DNA of 64,000 bases from an uncultured Lachnoanaerobaculum sp. GTDB taxonomy: Bacteria; Bacillota; Clostridia; Lachnospirales; Lachnospiraceae. Location of the stretch: NCBI GenBank assembly GCA_946999385.1, contig CAMQCZ010000002.1, forward strand, positions 1 to 64,000. Direction: 5' to 3'. Under the pieces are notes generated by a model. It saw nothing but the letters and a program-made list of their open reading frames with translations, did not search any database and was not told the DNA's origin. Both the position numbers and the translations under genes were made by a program. This document shows positions 1 through 9,731 of this stretch, in pieces; position 1 is the stretch's first letter, and the number at the start of each line of letters is the position of its first letter.

Positions 1-21
1 TTTTTTGTATCATTTAATATT

Positions 22-1863
22 TCACTTATAATATGTGCCTTTGAAGAGTCTGTTATTGTTGTTATTGTTGTTGTTAACATTGTTAATATGTGATCCAACA
101 TTTTTAATTTCATCACCCGGCATATTTTTATCTTTTAAATAATTATCAGGTAATTTTTTATCCTGCTTTTTGTGAATTTCTTCATTTGTATTTAATTTTT
201 CTTGAATTAGTCTATTTTCTGTTCTATATTTATCCCAATCATCACTTTTATAAAATGTAGTTTTCCCCAAAGCTACACTAATAGCAAGATATGCATCAAC
301 CATACCATATCCATATGCCATATTTGGAGAAGTCGCATATTTATTATCAACCAAAGGATGTGCCGTTCTTCTTAAAATATCATAAATTTGCTCTGCACTC
401 AAATTTCTATTTGCTTCCTTCATCATAGCGGCAACACCTGAAACCAAAGGAGCTGAAAAGCTTGTTCCATTCATCTTTGCTTCTATTGCACTATTATTAT
501 TTCCTGAATATAATATATCAACCATTACTCCCGGAGCTACAATATCAGGCTTTATATCATTTGTATATGGTGAAGGACCTCTTAGAGATTTTTCCCATAT
601 AATATTATTATTATCAACTGCTCCAACACTGAAGATACCCGGTTGATTTGCAGGATAAGATATTCCTCCATCTAAATTTTTTGAATATTTTGCAGCATTA
701 CCTGCCGCCATAACTACTATAATACCTGCCTGCTTCCAAGATTTAATAACCTCCTGTAGCCTTCTGCTAATAGCTTTATTTTCAGTATCTCCCCATGAAT
801 TATTAATAACATCAGGCTTTTTTTCTAAAATCCACTCGCTAGCCTGTACAATAGATGCAATATTTCCTCTTTCTCCATCTATAACTTTTGCATTTATAAA
901 TTTTACATTTGGAGCAGTTCCATAATAATATATATTATTTTCTATATCAGCATTTTCAGCTGAATCCTTTATCAAAAACTTATTTTTTATTTTTCTGCCG
1001 AATAATGTACTTGCAACAGTAGTACCATGCTTATTAGTATTTGAATCAAGAGAATGATTCGTACCTGTAAAATCTTTATAATAAGTTTCATCAAAAGTAT
1101 CACTAACTTTATCATAGCCTTTATAAGCATATTTCAGCTCATCAAGCTTATAATTAACACCTGTATCCAAAATAGCTACAGTAATATTCTTGCCGGTAAT
1201 ATTATAATCCTTCCATACAAGATTTGCACCCGTACGTTCAACAGCCCAAGTAGCATTCTTATTAAATTTATCATCAAATTTTAAAATTCCAAATTCATCA
1301 TCAAATATATATTTTGAAGAATCCTGCAATGCTCTTTTTTGTCTTTTTAATGACTTATCTTCTATAGGAGCAATTGTTATTTCTTCATTTATTTCTATAT
1401 CTTCCACTTCGTCTAAATTTACAATTTCTTTTAAAATTTCTGCATCTGTAATCTTTGCATTTATTGCATTTATTATATAAAAAGCTTTATAATCCACTAC
1501 TTGATTATTATTTTTAGCATCTTCCAATATTTCTACAGTCCTAGCCTGAACAGGCTTGGTTGCCTGTTTTAAATCATCAACATCAACATCTAAATGCTTG
1601 TAAAAAAGAATAATATCATATGGAGCAGATGTATTTAATATTTTTGCTAATTTCTTATATTTTTCAACATTTTTCATATCAGTAGAAATACTTGGAGTAG
1701 CTACATAGATATTATTTTTATCTATATCTGAAGATAATACATCAGTAAAAGTAAAATAATTGTTTGATAAATTATCAGACTCAGCCCATGTATCCAAAGG
1801 CAGCATTATTTCATTAAATAAAACGACGGCAAGCAATAAAAAAATAGATATTATCCTTTTCAT
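22..1863 (-). CDS. Secreted subtilisin-like serine protease (peptidase S8)
   Basis: Predicted extracellular or wall-associated endopeptidase of 613 residues. A signal peptide is visible at residues 1-28 (basic start, long hydrophobic run, Ala at the end). Residues 30-190 look like an inhibitor-type propeptide. The S8 catalytic triad follows in order: Asp in AILDTGVNY, His in NKHGTTVAS and Ser in NGTSFSAP, with the oxyanion-hole Asn likely in MAAGNAAK. After the catalytic domain (about 540) comes a charged linker and a C-terminal tail with eight consecutive Asn residues encoded by an ATT/GTT trinucleotide run. No LPxTG anchor is seen. A single gene downstream of the LysR/sel operon on the same strand, separated by 35 bases. 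Family assignment is firm; substrate is unknown. Confidence 0.9.
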   Translation of the reverse strand: MKRIISIFLLLAVVLFNEIMLPLDTWAESDNLSNNYFTFTDVLSSDIDKNNIYVATPSISTDMKNVEKYKKLAKILNTSAPYDIILFYKHLDVDVDDLKQATKPVQARTVEILEDAKNNNQVVDYKAFYIINAINAKITDAEILKEIVNLDEVEDIEINEEITIAPIEDKSLKRQKRALQDSSKYIFDDEFGILKFDDKFNKNATWAVERTGANLVWKDYNITGKNITVAILDTGVNYKLDELKYAYKGYDKVSDTFDETYYKDFTGTNHSLDSNTNKHGTTVASTLFGRKIKNKFLIKDSAENADIENNIYYYGTAPNVKFINAKVIDGERGNIASIVQASEWILEKKPDVINNSWGDTENKAISRRLQEVIKSWKQAGIIVVMAAGNAAKYSKNLDGGISYPANQPGIFSVGAVDNNNIIWEKSLRGPSPYTNDIKPDIVAPGVMVDILYSGNNNSAIEAKMNGTSFSAPLVSGVAAMMKEANRNLSAEQIYDILRRTAHPLVDNKYATSPNMAYGYGMVDAYLAISVALGKTTFYKSDDWDKYRTENRLIQEKLNTNEEIHKKQDKKLPDNYLKDKNMPGDEIKNVGSHINNVNNNNNNNNRLFKGTYYK

Positions 1864-1898
1864 ACAACAATTTCCCCCTAAAACTAATTCATTTAATT

Positions 1899-2798
1899 TT
1901 ATAATTCTTTATATAAATTTTCAATAAATTTTATTAAAAGCTTTGTAATATTAGATAATGTTTGTGTAGAATTATATACAATATAAATTTTTCTCATGTT
2001 TAATATTTTAGGATAAATAAGTAATTTATCTTCATTACAATAATCTCTTGCAGCTAATTCTGAAACTATGCTTATTCCTAATCCACTTTTTACTGATCTG
2101 ATTATACTTCCTGTATTATCCATCTGAGCAACTATATGTAAATCAGATAAAGCATTTGTATGTTTTTTCAAGAATTTTTCTGCTTCTTTTCTGGTACCGG
2201 AGCCCTCTTCACGCATAATGATAGGTACATCCTTAATCCATGAAAAATTCTTTTTATCTTCACATATATTTTGATATTGTTTTGTATTAGGCATTATAAT
2301 GACAAGCTTATCATAATAAAAAGGGATATATTGGCAATTCTTTTTATCAAGAATAGTACCTGTAAATCCTAAATCAACTCTTTTATTAATAATATCATCA
2401 ATAACCTTGCTGCTATCACTTTCTTTTATACTAAATTGTATACAATTATATATTTTAGTAAAATTAGTAACTATATTTGGTAATATATATGAGGCCGGTA
2501 TACTTGAGCTTGATATTAATAAAGTTTTTTGAGATTTTTCATCTATATTTTTAAATTCAATATTTATACGCTCTACTATACTCATTATTTCTCTAGCATA
2601 TAAATATAATTTTTCTCCATCCTGAGTGAGATTTGTTCCCTTTGTATTTCTTGAAAATAATTTGACATTTAACTCTTCTTCTAATGATTGTATATGTGTA
2701 GTAACTGTTGGTTGAGTAAGAAATAATTCTTTAGCTGTTAAAGAAAAGCTGCCATTATTAGCTAACTTTAAAAAAGCTTCTATTTGTTTTAAATTCAT
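1899..2798 (-). CDS. LysR-family regulator, selenium-metabolism associated
   Basis: DNA-binding regulator of 299 residues. Residues 1-60 form the LysR winged helix-turn-helix (MNLKQIEAFLKLANNGSFS, then LFLTQPTVTTHIQSLE). Residues 90-295 are the periplasmic-binding-protein-like effector domain, including a REEGSGTR motif that often contacts small anions. Its start codon overlaps the selB stop by one base, so it is the last gene of the selD-selA-selB operon. A LysR subgroup linked to selenium genes is known in Clostridia, and the position fits it. The effector (a sulfur or selenium compound) is inferred only. A CysB/CysL-type sulfur regulator placed here by chance is the alternative. Confidence 0.82.
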   Translation of the reverse strand: MNLKQIEAFLKLANNGSFSLTAKELFLTQPTVTTHIQSLEEELNVKLFSRNTKGTNLTQDGEKLYLYAREIMSIVERINIEFKNIDEKSQKTLLISSSSIPASYILPNIVTNFTKIYNCIQFSIKESDSSKVIDDIINKRVDLGFTGTILDKKNCQYIPFYYDKLVIIMPNTKQYQNICEDKKNFSWIKDVPIIMREEGSGTRKEAEKFLKKHTNALSDLHIVAQMDNTGSIIRSVKSGLGISIVSELAARDYCNEDKLLIYPKILNMRKIYIVYNSTQTLSNITKLLIKFIENLYKEL

Positions 2799-4711
2799 TA
2801 ATATTTCACCCTCTCTGTTTCAGCACCTGTTTTTTTTGTTACTTTAATTGAATCAAAATATTCCAATATAGGTTTAGCACTCTTTCTGCTTGTTTTTAAC
2901 ATATCTCTAAATTCAGAAATAGTTATCACATCTTTTTGTTCAAAATGCTTAAGCAACATTGCCTTTGCTTCATCTATCAAGCTTCTTAGAGTAAACATTT
3001 CATCATTTATTGCTACAAGCTCATTATTATTTTGCATACATCTTAAAATATCAGAAATCAATTCTAAATCAAAATCTTTATTTTCAAGCTCACTTAATCT
3101 AATAAGCTCAAATCTTGCTTTTTTGAAGCTATCATTTAAAAAATTTTCTATTTTTAAATAAATTTCATCTTTTTGAATACTAAAATCAAAGCTTGCAATA
3201 AAATCAGAATCCATTTTTATTACATTTTGATTTTTTAAATAATCTAAATAAGTATCAAAAATATTATTTTTCATATTTGCTAACACCTTCATATGTAGCT
3301 GTGCTTTTTTTATACCAAATCTATAAGGGTATTTTTTATGAAAAATTTGTAATTCATCTAAAATAGCTTTTCTATATAAGGCTTCATTTTCACTATGACA
3401 TAAATACTTTTCTTTTTTTATATCAAAAATATTAATTTTTTTCTCTTGACTTAGTAAGCTTGATATTTCTTCAATATCGTTTGTTGATAATGACATTAAT
3501 TTAGCTAAGTCTTTTACACTTACCATAGTATCAGAAAATGATTTTATATTTAATTCACATACATCTTCTAAGCTGCCTTCTTCTTTTTGCTTTAATTCTT
3601 TTATATCATTTTCATTAAATCTTTTCTTTTTATTAGGCTTAGGCTCTAAAATACGTCCACCGCCTATAGTTTCAAGTGGAGAATAAAATCTTAATACAAA
3701 TCTGTCATCCTTTTTTACTGCTATTTCCTCCTCCAATAAAAGCTGTGCAAATCCTGATTCTCCTGCACCTATCTCAAGCTTATCAAGCAAAATAGCACGA
3801 CATAAAATTTCACTTGTACCTGTATAAAGATGTAGTCTTTCATAATTTTTTAAGATTCTGTTAGAATCCTTCAGTATATCTATTTTTACATCTATTAAAT
3901 TAGTAAGACTTATACTATTTTTAGGAGCAAGAACATATCCTCTCTTTATACTTTCTTTTTTTACATTAGCAATATTTATGGCAACTCTTTGTCCTGCAAA
4001 GCATATATCGGCATCCTCTCCATGTACCTGTAAATTTCTAACCTTACATTCAATTTGACTAGGATATAATTCTAAAATTTCGTCTTTTTTTATACTACCT
4101 GAAATTAAAGTCCCTGTAACAACTGTTCCGAAGCCTGATATTGTAAAAACTCTGTCTATAGGTAATCTTGATATTGTATTTATATTTTTTTCATCAATTT
4201 CATTTTTAACCATATTCATAATAGTTGTTTTTAAAGTATCAATGCCCATATTTGTAACACTTGAAACACATACTAAAGGAGAATTTTCCATGATAGTTCC
4301 CTTTAATTCTTCTTTTAAATCCTCCTTGACCAGCTCAAGCCATTCATCATCTACCAAATCACATTTACTTATTACAAGTATTGTCTTTTTTATTCCTAAA
4401 ATTTCTAAAATATTCAAATGCTCTTTGGTTTGTGGCATTATTCCCTCATCTGCCGCAACTACCATAAGGACTAAATCCATACCTACAACACCTGAAACCA
4501 TATTATTGATGAATTTTTCATGTCCGGGTACATCTATTATTCCTGCTCTTGTTCCGTCCAAAAGATCAAACCATGTAAATCCCAAATCTATAGTTATCCC
4601 TCTTTTTTGTTCTTCCTTAAGCCTATCAGTATTTCTTCCTGTCAATGCCTTTATCAAGCTTGTTTTTCCATGATCTATATGTCCTGCACTACCTATAATA
4701 ATATTTTTCAT
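2798..4711 (-). CDS. selB: Selenocysteine-specific elongation factor SelB
   Basis: GTPase that carries selenocysteyl-tRNA(Sec) to UGA codons marked by a SECIS hairpin. The 637 residues begin with an EF-Tu-like G domain: P-loop GHIDHGKT at about 10-17, DVPGHE switch II and SKCD for guanine specificity. Two beta-barrel domains follow (ISGFGTVVTGTL near 190, then the LEPKP region near 350). The C-terminal 250 residues are the winged-helix repeats that bind SECIS RNA. Length and order are as expected for bacterial SelB. It overlaps selA by one base upstream and the LysR gene by one base downstream, so translation is probably coupled. The selD gene in the same operon itself needs this protein for its own UGA. 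Confidence 0.97.
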   Translation of the reverse strand: MKNIIIGSAGHIDHGKTSLIKALTGRNTDRLKEEQKRGITIDLGFTWFDLLDGTRAGIIDVPGHEKFINNMVSGVVGMDLVLMVVAADEGIMPQTKEHLNILEILGIKKTILVISKCDLVDDEWLELVKEDLKEELKGTIMENSPLVCVSSVTNMGIDTLKTTIMNMVKNEIDEKNINTISRLPIDRVFTISGFGTVVTGTLISGSIKKDEILELYPSQIECKVRNLQVHGEDADICFAGQRVAINIANVKKESIKRGYVLAPKNSISLTNLIDVKIDILKDSNRILKNYERLHLYTGTSEILCRAILLDKLEIGAGESGFAQLLLEEEIAVKKDDRFVLRFYSPLETIGGGRILEPKPNKKKRFNENDIKELKQKEEGSLEDVCELNIKSFSDTMVSVKDLAKLMSLSTNDIEEISSLLSQEKKINIFDIKKEKYLCHSENEALYRKAILDELQIFHKKYPYRFGIKKAQLHMKVLANMKNNIFDTYLDYLKNQNVIKMDSDFIASFDFSIQKDEIYLKIENFLNDSFKKARFELIRLSELENKDFDLELISDILRCMQNNNELVAINDEMFTLRSLIDEAKAMLLKHFEQKDVITISEFRDMLKTSRKSAKPILEYFDSIKVTKKTGAETERVKY

Positions 4712-6126
4712 TATAAAATACCCCCAAAGATATCTACTATAATATCAAATTCATCATCAGATATGGTTCTTACATCCAATAATAAGGCATCTTCAATAAT
4801 TCTTGTTATTATAGGTATATTTGCAAGTCTTAATTTTTCTTCTAATAAAATTGTTTTAATATTTTTTGGCTTTACTTCTATACCTATACTTTTTATAAAT
4901 TCTCCCGGTAAAGACCCGCCTCCTATTTGTGATTCACAAGCTCTTAATTGCAAATCTAATTTATCATTAAAAATAGATAATTTTGATAATAAAATATTTG
5001 CTCTATTTAATACACTATCATAGCTTTCCTTAATCATCCTTATAACCGGTATATTTTCTTCAAGCTCAATCTCCTTTAAATATTCCATAAAAATAAGTTC
5101 TAGTATGGCAACTGTAAATTTATCTATTCTTAAGGCTCTTGTAAGCTGATTTTTTTTGATTATATCAATATATTTTTTCTTTCCTACAATAATACCGGCC
5201 TGAGGACCGCCAAGCAATTTATCACCACTAAAACATACAATGTCCGCTCCTGATTTTATAGCTTCCTGTACAGTAGGCTCATGCTTTAGACCATATTTTT
5301 CAAGATTTACTAATACGCCACTACCTAAATCTTCTATTATAGGGATATTTATATTTAAAGCTTTTAATTCTGAAATATCAACTGTTTGAGTAAATCCACT
5401 TATACAATAATTAGATGTATGTACCTTTAAAATAGCTTTTGTCTGCTCATTTATAGCCTCCTCATAATCACTTAAATGAGTTTTATTAGTTGTTCCTACC
5501 TCAACTAAATTTGCACCACTTCTTTTACAAACATCGGGGATTCTAAATTTCCCACCTATTTCTACTAATTCTCCTCTTGAAACTATAACATCACCGTCAC
5601 TTGCCAAGCTGCTTAAGATAAGCATAACAGCCGCCGCATTGTTATTAACTGCCATAGCTGCCTCAGCTTTAGTTATTTCACATAAAATATCATTAAAGCT
5701 TGAATATCTTTCTCCTCTTTTACCTTTTTGCAAATCATATTCAAGATTTGAATAGCCTGAAATTGTATCAAATGCTTTTTGTAATATATTTTTACTAAGA
5801 GCTGCACGTCCTAAATTTGTATGTAATATAGTCCCTGTTGCATTAATAACCTTTTTCAAATTAGGCTTGAATTTTTTTGCACTTTCATTAATAATATCAA
5901 TTATCAAATTATCTAATTTTTCTTTTATTAAATAATCCTTATTTTCTTCTTTTAAATTTAATATATAATCCCTTATTTCATTTGTTTTTTTATTAATAGT
6001 ATCAATTACTATTTTTCGAGAATATTTTTCTATTAATTCTTTTATTCTTTCATCTTCCAAAATATAATCCACTTTTGGTATACTTCTCAAATAATTTTTA
6101 TACATTGAAACTGAAAGTTTATCCAT
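4711..6126 (-). CDS. selA: L-seryl-tRNA(Sec) selenium transferase SelA
   Basis: PLP-dependent enzyme that converts Ser-tRNA(Sec) to Sec-tRNA(Sec) using selenophosphate made by SelD. The 471-residue length is normal for bacterial SelA. Visible landmarks are the N-terminal tRNA-binding region (YLRSIPKVDYIL), the NATGTILHTNLGRA motif, EVGTTNKT, and the PLP-lysine region FSGDKLLGGPQAG. The C-terminal GGGSLPGE motif is also present. It starts immediately after the selD stop and overlaps selB by one base, forming a compact selD-selA-selB-lysR operon. A tRNA(Sec) gene (selC), often close to these genes, was not found in the window. Confidence 0.97.
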   Translation of the reverse strand: MDKLSVSMYKNYLRSIPKVDYILEDERIKELIEKYSRKIVIDTINKKTNEIRDYILNLKEENKDYLIKEKLDNLIIDIINESAKKFKPNLKKVINATGTILHTNLGRAALSKNILQKAFDTISGYSNLEYDLQKGKRGERYSSFNDILCEITKAEAAMAVNNNAAAVMLILSSLASDGDVIVSRGELVEIGGKFRIPDVCKRSGANLVEVGTTNKTHLSDYEEAINEQTKAILKVHTSNYCISGFTQTVDISELKALNINIPIIEDLGSGVLVNLEKYGLKHEPTVQEAIKSGADIVCFSGDKLLGGPQAGIIVGKKKYIDIIKKNQLTRALRIDKFTVAILELIFMEYLKEIELEENIPVIRMIKESYDSVLNRANILLSKLSIFNDKLDLQLRACESQIGGGSLPGEFIKSIGIEVKPKNIKTILLEEKLRLANIPIITRIIEDALLLDVRTISDDEFDIIVDIFGGIL

Positions 6127-7167
6127 TTATTTTAAATAAATAAACTTTTCTCCTTTCTCTATTACTTCTCCTATTATGGAAACTTTAGTTTCCATTTTTG
6201 TTTTTCTGAAAATCTCTAATATTTTAGGCAAGTAACTTTTATTTATACTATATAAAAGTCCACCGGAGGTCTGAGGATCATATAATAAATCAATTATATA
6301 TTCTTTAATATTTGTAGAATCTATTTGATTCTTATAATAATTCTTATTATTATAAGCACCTTCAGGAATCAATCCCATATTAGCATATTCCTTCGCACCG
6401 CTTATATATTCTATATTATTTACATTAATATTAAAGCTAACATTACTGGCTTGTGCCATTTCCATACAATGTCCCAATAATCCGAAGCCGGTTATATCTG
6501 TACAAGCATTAACAGGGAAATCCTGCATAACATCTTTTGCTTTTTTATTTAAACTTTTCATCACTATTATAGATTCATCAACAGCTTCCTTTGCAGCCAT
6601 ATCTGCCTTTATTGCAGTGCTTATAACACCACTTCCGATTTGTTTGGTAAGAATAAGAACATCTCCTACTTTAGCACCATAATTTAATAATATTTTTTTA
6701 GGATGAACAAAACCTGAAACACATAGTCCATACTTAGGTTCATCATCCTGTATGGAATGCCCGCCGACTAAAACAGCACCTGCTTCTTTTACCTTATCAG
6801 CTCCACCTGCCATAATATCACCTAAGATATCAGGAGATAAACAATTCGGAAATGCTACTATATTTAATGCTACTTTAGGTTCTCCACCCATAGCATATAC
6901 ATCACTTAATGAATTTGCAGCTGCTATTTGTCCGAAAAGGTAAGGATCATCAACAATAGGAGTAAAAAAGTCTACAGTCTGTATCATAGCTATATCTTCA
7001 TTGATTTTATATACTGCCGCATCATCTGAAGTTTGAATACCTACAATGAGATTTTCATCATAAAATTTTGGTAACCTGCCCAAAACTTGAGCAAGGGTCG
7101 TTGGACCTATTTTAGCTGCTCACCCTGAAGTTTTTGTTAGACTGGTTAATTTTATATTTTCTTTCAT
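6127..7167 (-). CDS. selD: Selenide, water dikinase SelD (selenoprotein, Sec16)
   Basis: Makes selenophosphate from selenide and ATP. The true ATG is at 7167 with an AAAGGAG ribosome site just upstream; reading from there meets an in-frame TGA at 7122-7120 (codon 16) in the context KTSG-U-AAKIGP, exactly where SelD enzymes carry the catalytic Cys or Sec. A naive call starts after the UGA at a TTG (7083) and loses 28 residues including the active site. The full protein is 346 residues and contains the AIR-synthase-like fold: VGGHSIQDDEPKYG, TDITGFGLLGH and DPQTSGGLL. A SECIS-like hairpin follows the UGA directly. First gene of the sel operon; the protein needs its own pathway to be made. Confidence 0.95.
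7088..7122 (-). promoter_or_regulatory. Bacterial SECIS-like hairpin in selD
   Basis: Starting at the UGA itself, TGAGCA (minus strand) pairs with TGCTCA about 29 bases later, and inside it GGTC pairs with GACC across a CAAC loop. This is the position and layout of a bacterial SECIS element, which recruits SelB to the ribosome at the Sec codon. The folding was done by eye; the exact loop contacts are inferred. Confidence 0.75.
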
Positions 7168-7219
7168 CTTTTTTCTCCTTTTAATTTAGTAACAATATAA
7201 ATTACTGTTCTAATTTTTC

Positions 7220-7248
7220 ATTATAAAGTATATTTTTCAATAAATCCA
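7220..7248 (-). promoter_or_regulatory. Candidate promoter of the sel operon
   Basis: On the minus strand a perfect TATAAT (7225-7220) lies 17 bases after a weak TGGATT -35. It would give a leader of about 45 bases before the selD ATG. No riboswitch fold was recognised between it and the start codon. Confidence 0.4.
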
Positions 7249-7389
7249 GTTAAAAAATAATACACCTTCATTATAAACTGTAATTCTAAATTGCAATATT
7301 AAATGTAAGAATATTATAAAATATATATAATGATTTTATATAACTAATTAAAATTCAAAGCATAAAAAATTAACTTGTTATAATAAAAC

Positions 7390-7483
7390 AGCCTCCATTT
7401 GTTAGCTTTTTGATATGTACCCTTTTCACCGGATTTGTCCAGTAAAAAGGGTACATATCATATTAAGCTAAGCTTTGAAGGCT
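7390..7483. repeat. Long near-perfect palindrome (94 bp)
   Basis: The inner arms TGATATGTACCCTTTT (7411-7426) and its exact reverse complement (7445-7460) flank a loop that pairs again (GGA/TCC). The outer arms TTAGCT/AGCTAA and AGCCT/AGGCT extend the dyad. It lies between the 3' end of cyuA and the selD promoter. On the minus strand TTTTATT follows the stem, so it could terminate cyuA transcription. Its size and layered symmetry also resemble a small palindromic mobile element or two abutted transposon ends. No copy was seen elsewhere in the window. Confidence 0.6.
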
Positions 7484-7499
7484 ATTTAAAATCAAACTT

Positions 7500-8777
7500 T
7501 TATTTATTTATCATCATATCAATTATTTCATCATTTGTAGTTTTCATACCTTCTTTTCCAAGGCGTCCAACATTTTTTATTGTATCTTCAACTGTATCAG
7601 CAACTATCCCCTCTCCGGAATGAAATTCCTGTCCTGATTTGTACATATTATAGCCCAAAATTCCTGCATCAACTGCCGCAGCTATTTTTGCCGCACAAGA
7701 GGCCTTTGCACCATCACATATCATACCTGAAAGTATTGCAACAGAATTTACAACTGTATGCTCTATATCCTCTAATTTACCTCCACATAAATATGCTATA
7801 CCTGCTCCACTTCCTGTTCCTGCACTTACAACTCCACAATATGCTGAAAGAGTACCTATACCTGTTTTTTGATGTATGGCTGTCAAATTAGATAAAACTA
7901 ATGCTCTATACAATTTTTCGTCATCAACACCTAATTCTTTAGCATATATTATTACAGGTACAGAAGCGGTTATACCTTGATTACCACTACCGGAATTTAT
8001 AATAACCGGTAATTCACAGCCATTCATTCTTGCGTCAGAGCCTGCCGCCGCCATAGCCTTTGCGATATTTTTAATATTTTTTTCTCCTGTATTAAGCAAA
8101 ACCTTTCCTATATTTGCTCCATAGTTATGATTCATACCTTCAGTTGCTATTTTCATATTACAATCTATCTGTGCTTTTATTACATCCTTTATATCATCTA
8201 TATCTACTGAGTTTGTAAAGTCCCAAATATCTTTCATATTTAATAAATTTCTATCATTAGTTGTTTTCTCATCATTAGTTGATAAAGTATTTTCTTTAAT
8301 TAATTTTCCATTTTTTTCTATAGATACTACATTTGTATGTTTATCAATAATATGAACCTTCACATATTCATCTTTAAAATAAGACAAAATTATTATTTCA
8401 AACATAGCTAAGCCCTTTATATGCTCTACAATAATCTCAGTATCATTCATATAAGCTTCTATCTCATCAATTTTTTCTTCAGGCATAAAAGCTATAACTT
8501 CCAACTCCTTATCACAATCTCCACCAACTATACCGGCAGCTACAGCAGCTTCTATTCCCCTTAATTTTTTAGTATTTGGTATAACAACTGATTTTACATT
8601 TTTAATTATACTTCCACTAACTTTTACTAAAACCTTATCAGGTAATTTACCTAAATATTTTCTTGTAAGAGCAGCTGCATATGCCAGTGCAATAGGTTCA
8701 GTACAACCCATAGCAGGTCTTAATTCTTCTTTTAATATTTTTAAATATGAATTATAAATATCACTACCTTTTATCAT
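7500..8777 (-). CDS. cyuA: L-cysteine desulfidase family protein (CyuA/UPF0597)
   Basis: Cytosolic iron-sulfur enzyme predicted to break L-cysteine into pyruvate, ammonia and sulfide. The 425 residues match the family length. Signature segments are RPAMGCTEPIALAYAAAL (Cys25), the GCELPVIINSGSGNQGI loop, GVVSAGTGSGAGIAYLCGG and MICDGAKASCAAKIA, whose cysteines and serines fit cluster ligands of the serine-dehydratase-alpha-like fold. It sits directly upstream of the sel operon and could supply reduced sulfur or selenium compounds; that link is inferred from position only. It is a separate transcription unit, with the long palindrome between it and selD. Confidence 0.88.
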   Translation of the reverse strand: MIKGSDIYNSYLKILKEELRPAMGCTEPIALAYAAALTRKYLGKLPDKVLVKVSGSIIKNVKSVVIPNTKKLRGIEAAVAAGIVGGDCDKELEVIAFMPEEKIDEIEAYMNDTEIIVEHIKGLAMFEIIILSYFKDEYVKVHIIDKHTNVVSIEKNGKLIKENTLSTNDEKTTNDRNLLNMKDIWDFTNSVDIDDIKDVIKAQIDCNMKIATEGMNHNYGANIGKVLLNTGEKNIKNIAKAMAAAGSDARMNGCELPVIINSGSGNQGITASVPVIIYAKELGVDDEKLYRALVLSNLTAIHQKTGIGTLSAYCGVVSAGTGSGAGIAYLCGGKLEDIEHTVVNSVAILSGMICDGAKASCAAKIAAAVDAGILGYNMYKSGQEFHSGEGIVADTVEDTIKNVGRLGKEGMKTTNDEIIDMMINK

Positions 8778-8845
8778 ATATTATACCTTTCTATTATCTT
8801 TTTTAATTTATAAATTTTAATTACTCGATAAATATTTTTATAAAT

Positions 8846-9718
8846 TTATTGTATTAATGCATCATATGCTAATTTTAATGCACCCATTATACCTTGATCA
8901 CCATTTAAAGAAGCAGGTACTATATATTTATCCGGATTTTCCATTTCCTTTGTAACTATATAATTATTATTAATAATTTTTAAATTTTCCCTTATTAGTG
9001 GAAATAAATATAATTGCTTCATTACCCCTCCACCTAAAATAATAATTTCAGGAGATAAGGTTAAAATAAGAGAATATATAGCTTGAGCTATATAATATGC
9101 TTCTATTTCCCACACTATTTTATTATCACTTAATTCTATTGCCTTTTTTTTCCATCTTGCTTCTATAGCAGGTCCACTGGCCAAACCTTCAAGGCAATTT
9201 TTATGAGCAGGGCAAATACCTTCAAAAGAATCTTTTGGATGAGCTATAACCTTGATATGTCCTGCTTCAGGATGTAGCATACCATGGAGTAATTTTGAAT
9301 TTGAATATACCCCCATGCCTATACCTGTACCTACTGTTATATAAACTGCATTTTCTTTATTTTTAGCAATACCAAATGTCAACTCTCCTAATAAAGAGCC
9401 ATTAACATCTGTATCAAATCCAATAGGAATATCAAAATATTTTTTTATTTCTCCAACTATATTAAAATTTCTCCATGATAATTTAGGAGTATTAGTTATA
9501 TATCCATAAGTTTTTGATTTTTTATTTAAATCTATTGGACCAAAACAGCCAATACCTAAAGCCTCTATATTTTTATTTTTAAAATAAGAAATTATTTTTC
9601 CCATTGTTTCATCAGGATTAGTAGTAGGTATTGATATCTGATCATTTATATTTCCATTTTCATCACCAACGGCACAAACCATTTTTGTACCTCCGGCTTC
9701 TAAAGCTCCTAAAATCAT
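8846..9718 (-). CDS. ROK-family sugar kinase (fructokinase-like)
   Basis: Cytosolic hexose kinase of 290 residues. The ATG at 9718 is chosen because GAGGTGG lies five bases upstream; an upstream in-frame ATG at 9739 has no such site. Landmarks are ALEAGGTKMVCAV (phosphate loop), FDTDVNGSLLGE with the catalytic Asp, TVGTGIGMGVYSN, and the ROK zinc site around HPEAGHIKV and CPAHKNCLEGLASGPAI. The Zn spacing is like ScrK/GmuE fructokinases. It follows the fused nucleotidyltransferase/phosphatase gene with a 13-base gap, so the two may act on one sugar; substrate is not determinable by eye. Confidence 0.85.
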   Translation of the reverse strand: MILGALEAGGTKMVCAVGDENGNINDQISIPTTNPDETMGKIISYFKNKNIEALGIGCFGPIDLNKKSKTYGYITNTPKLSWRNFNIVGEIKKYFDIPIGFDTDVNGSLLGELTFGIAKNKENAVYITVGTGIGMGVYSNSKLLHGMLHPEAGHIKVIAHPKDSFEGICPAHKNCLEGLASGPAIEARWKKKAIELSDNKIVWEIEAYYIAQAIYSLILTLSPEIIILGGGVMKQLYLFPLIRENLKIINNNYIVTKEMENPDKYIVPASLNGDQGIMGALKLAYDALIQ

Positions 9719-9731
9719 TTTTCCACCTCTT

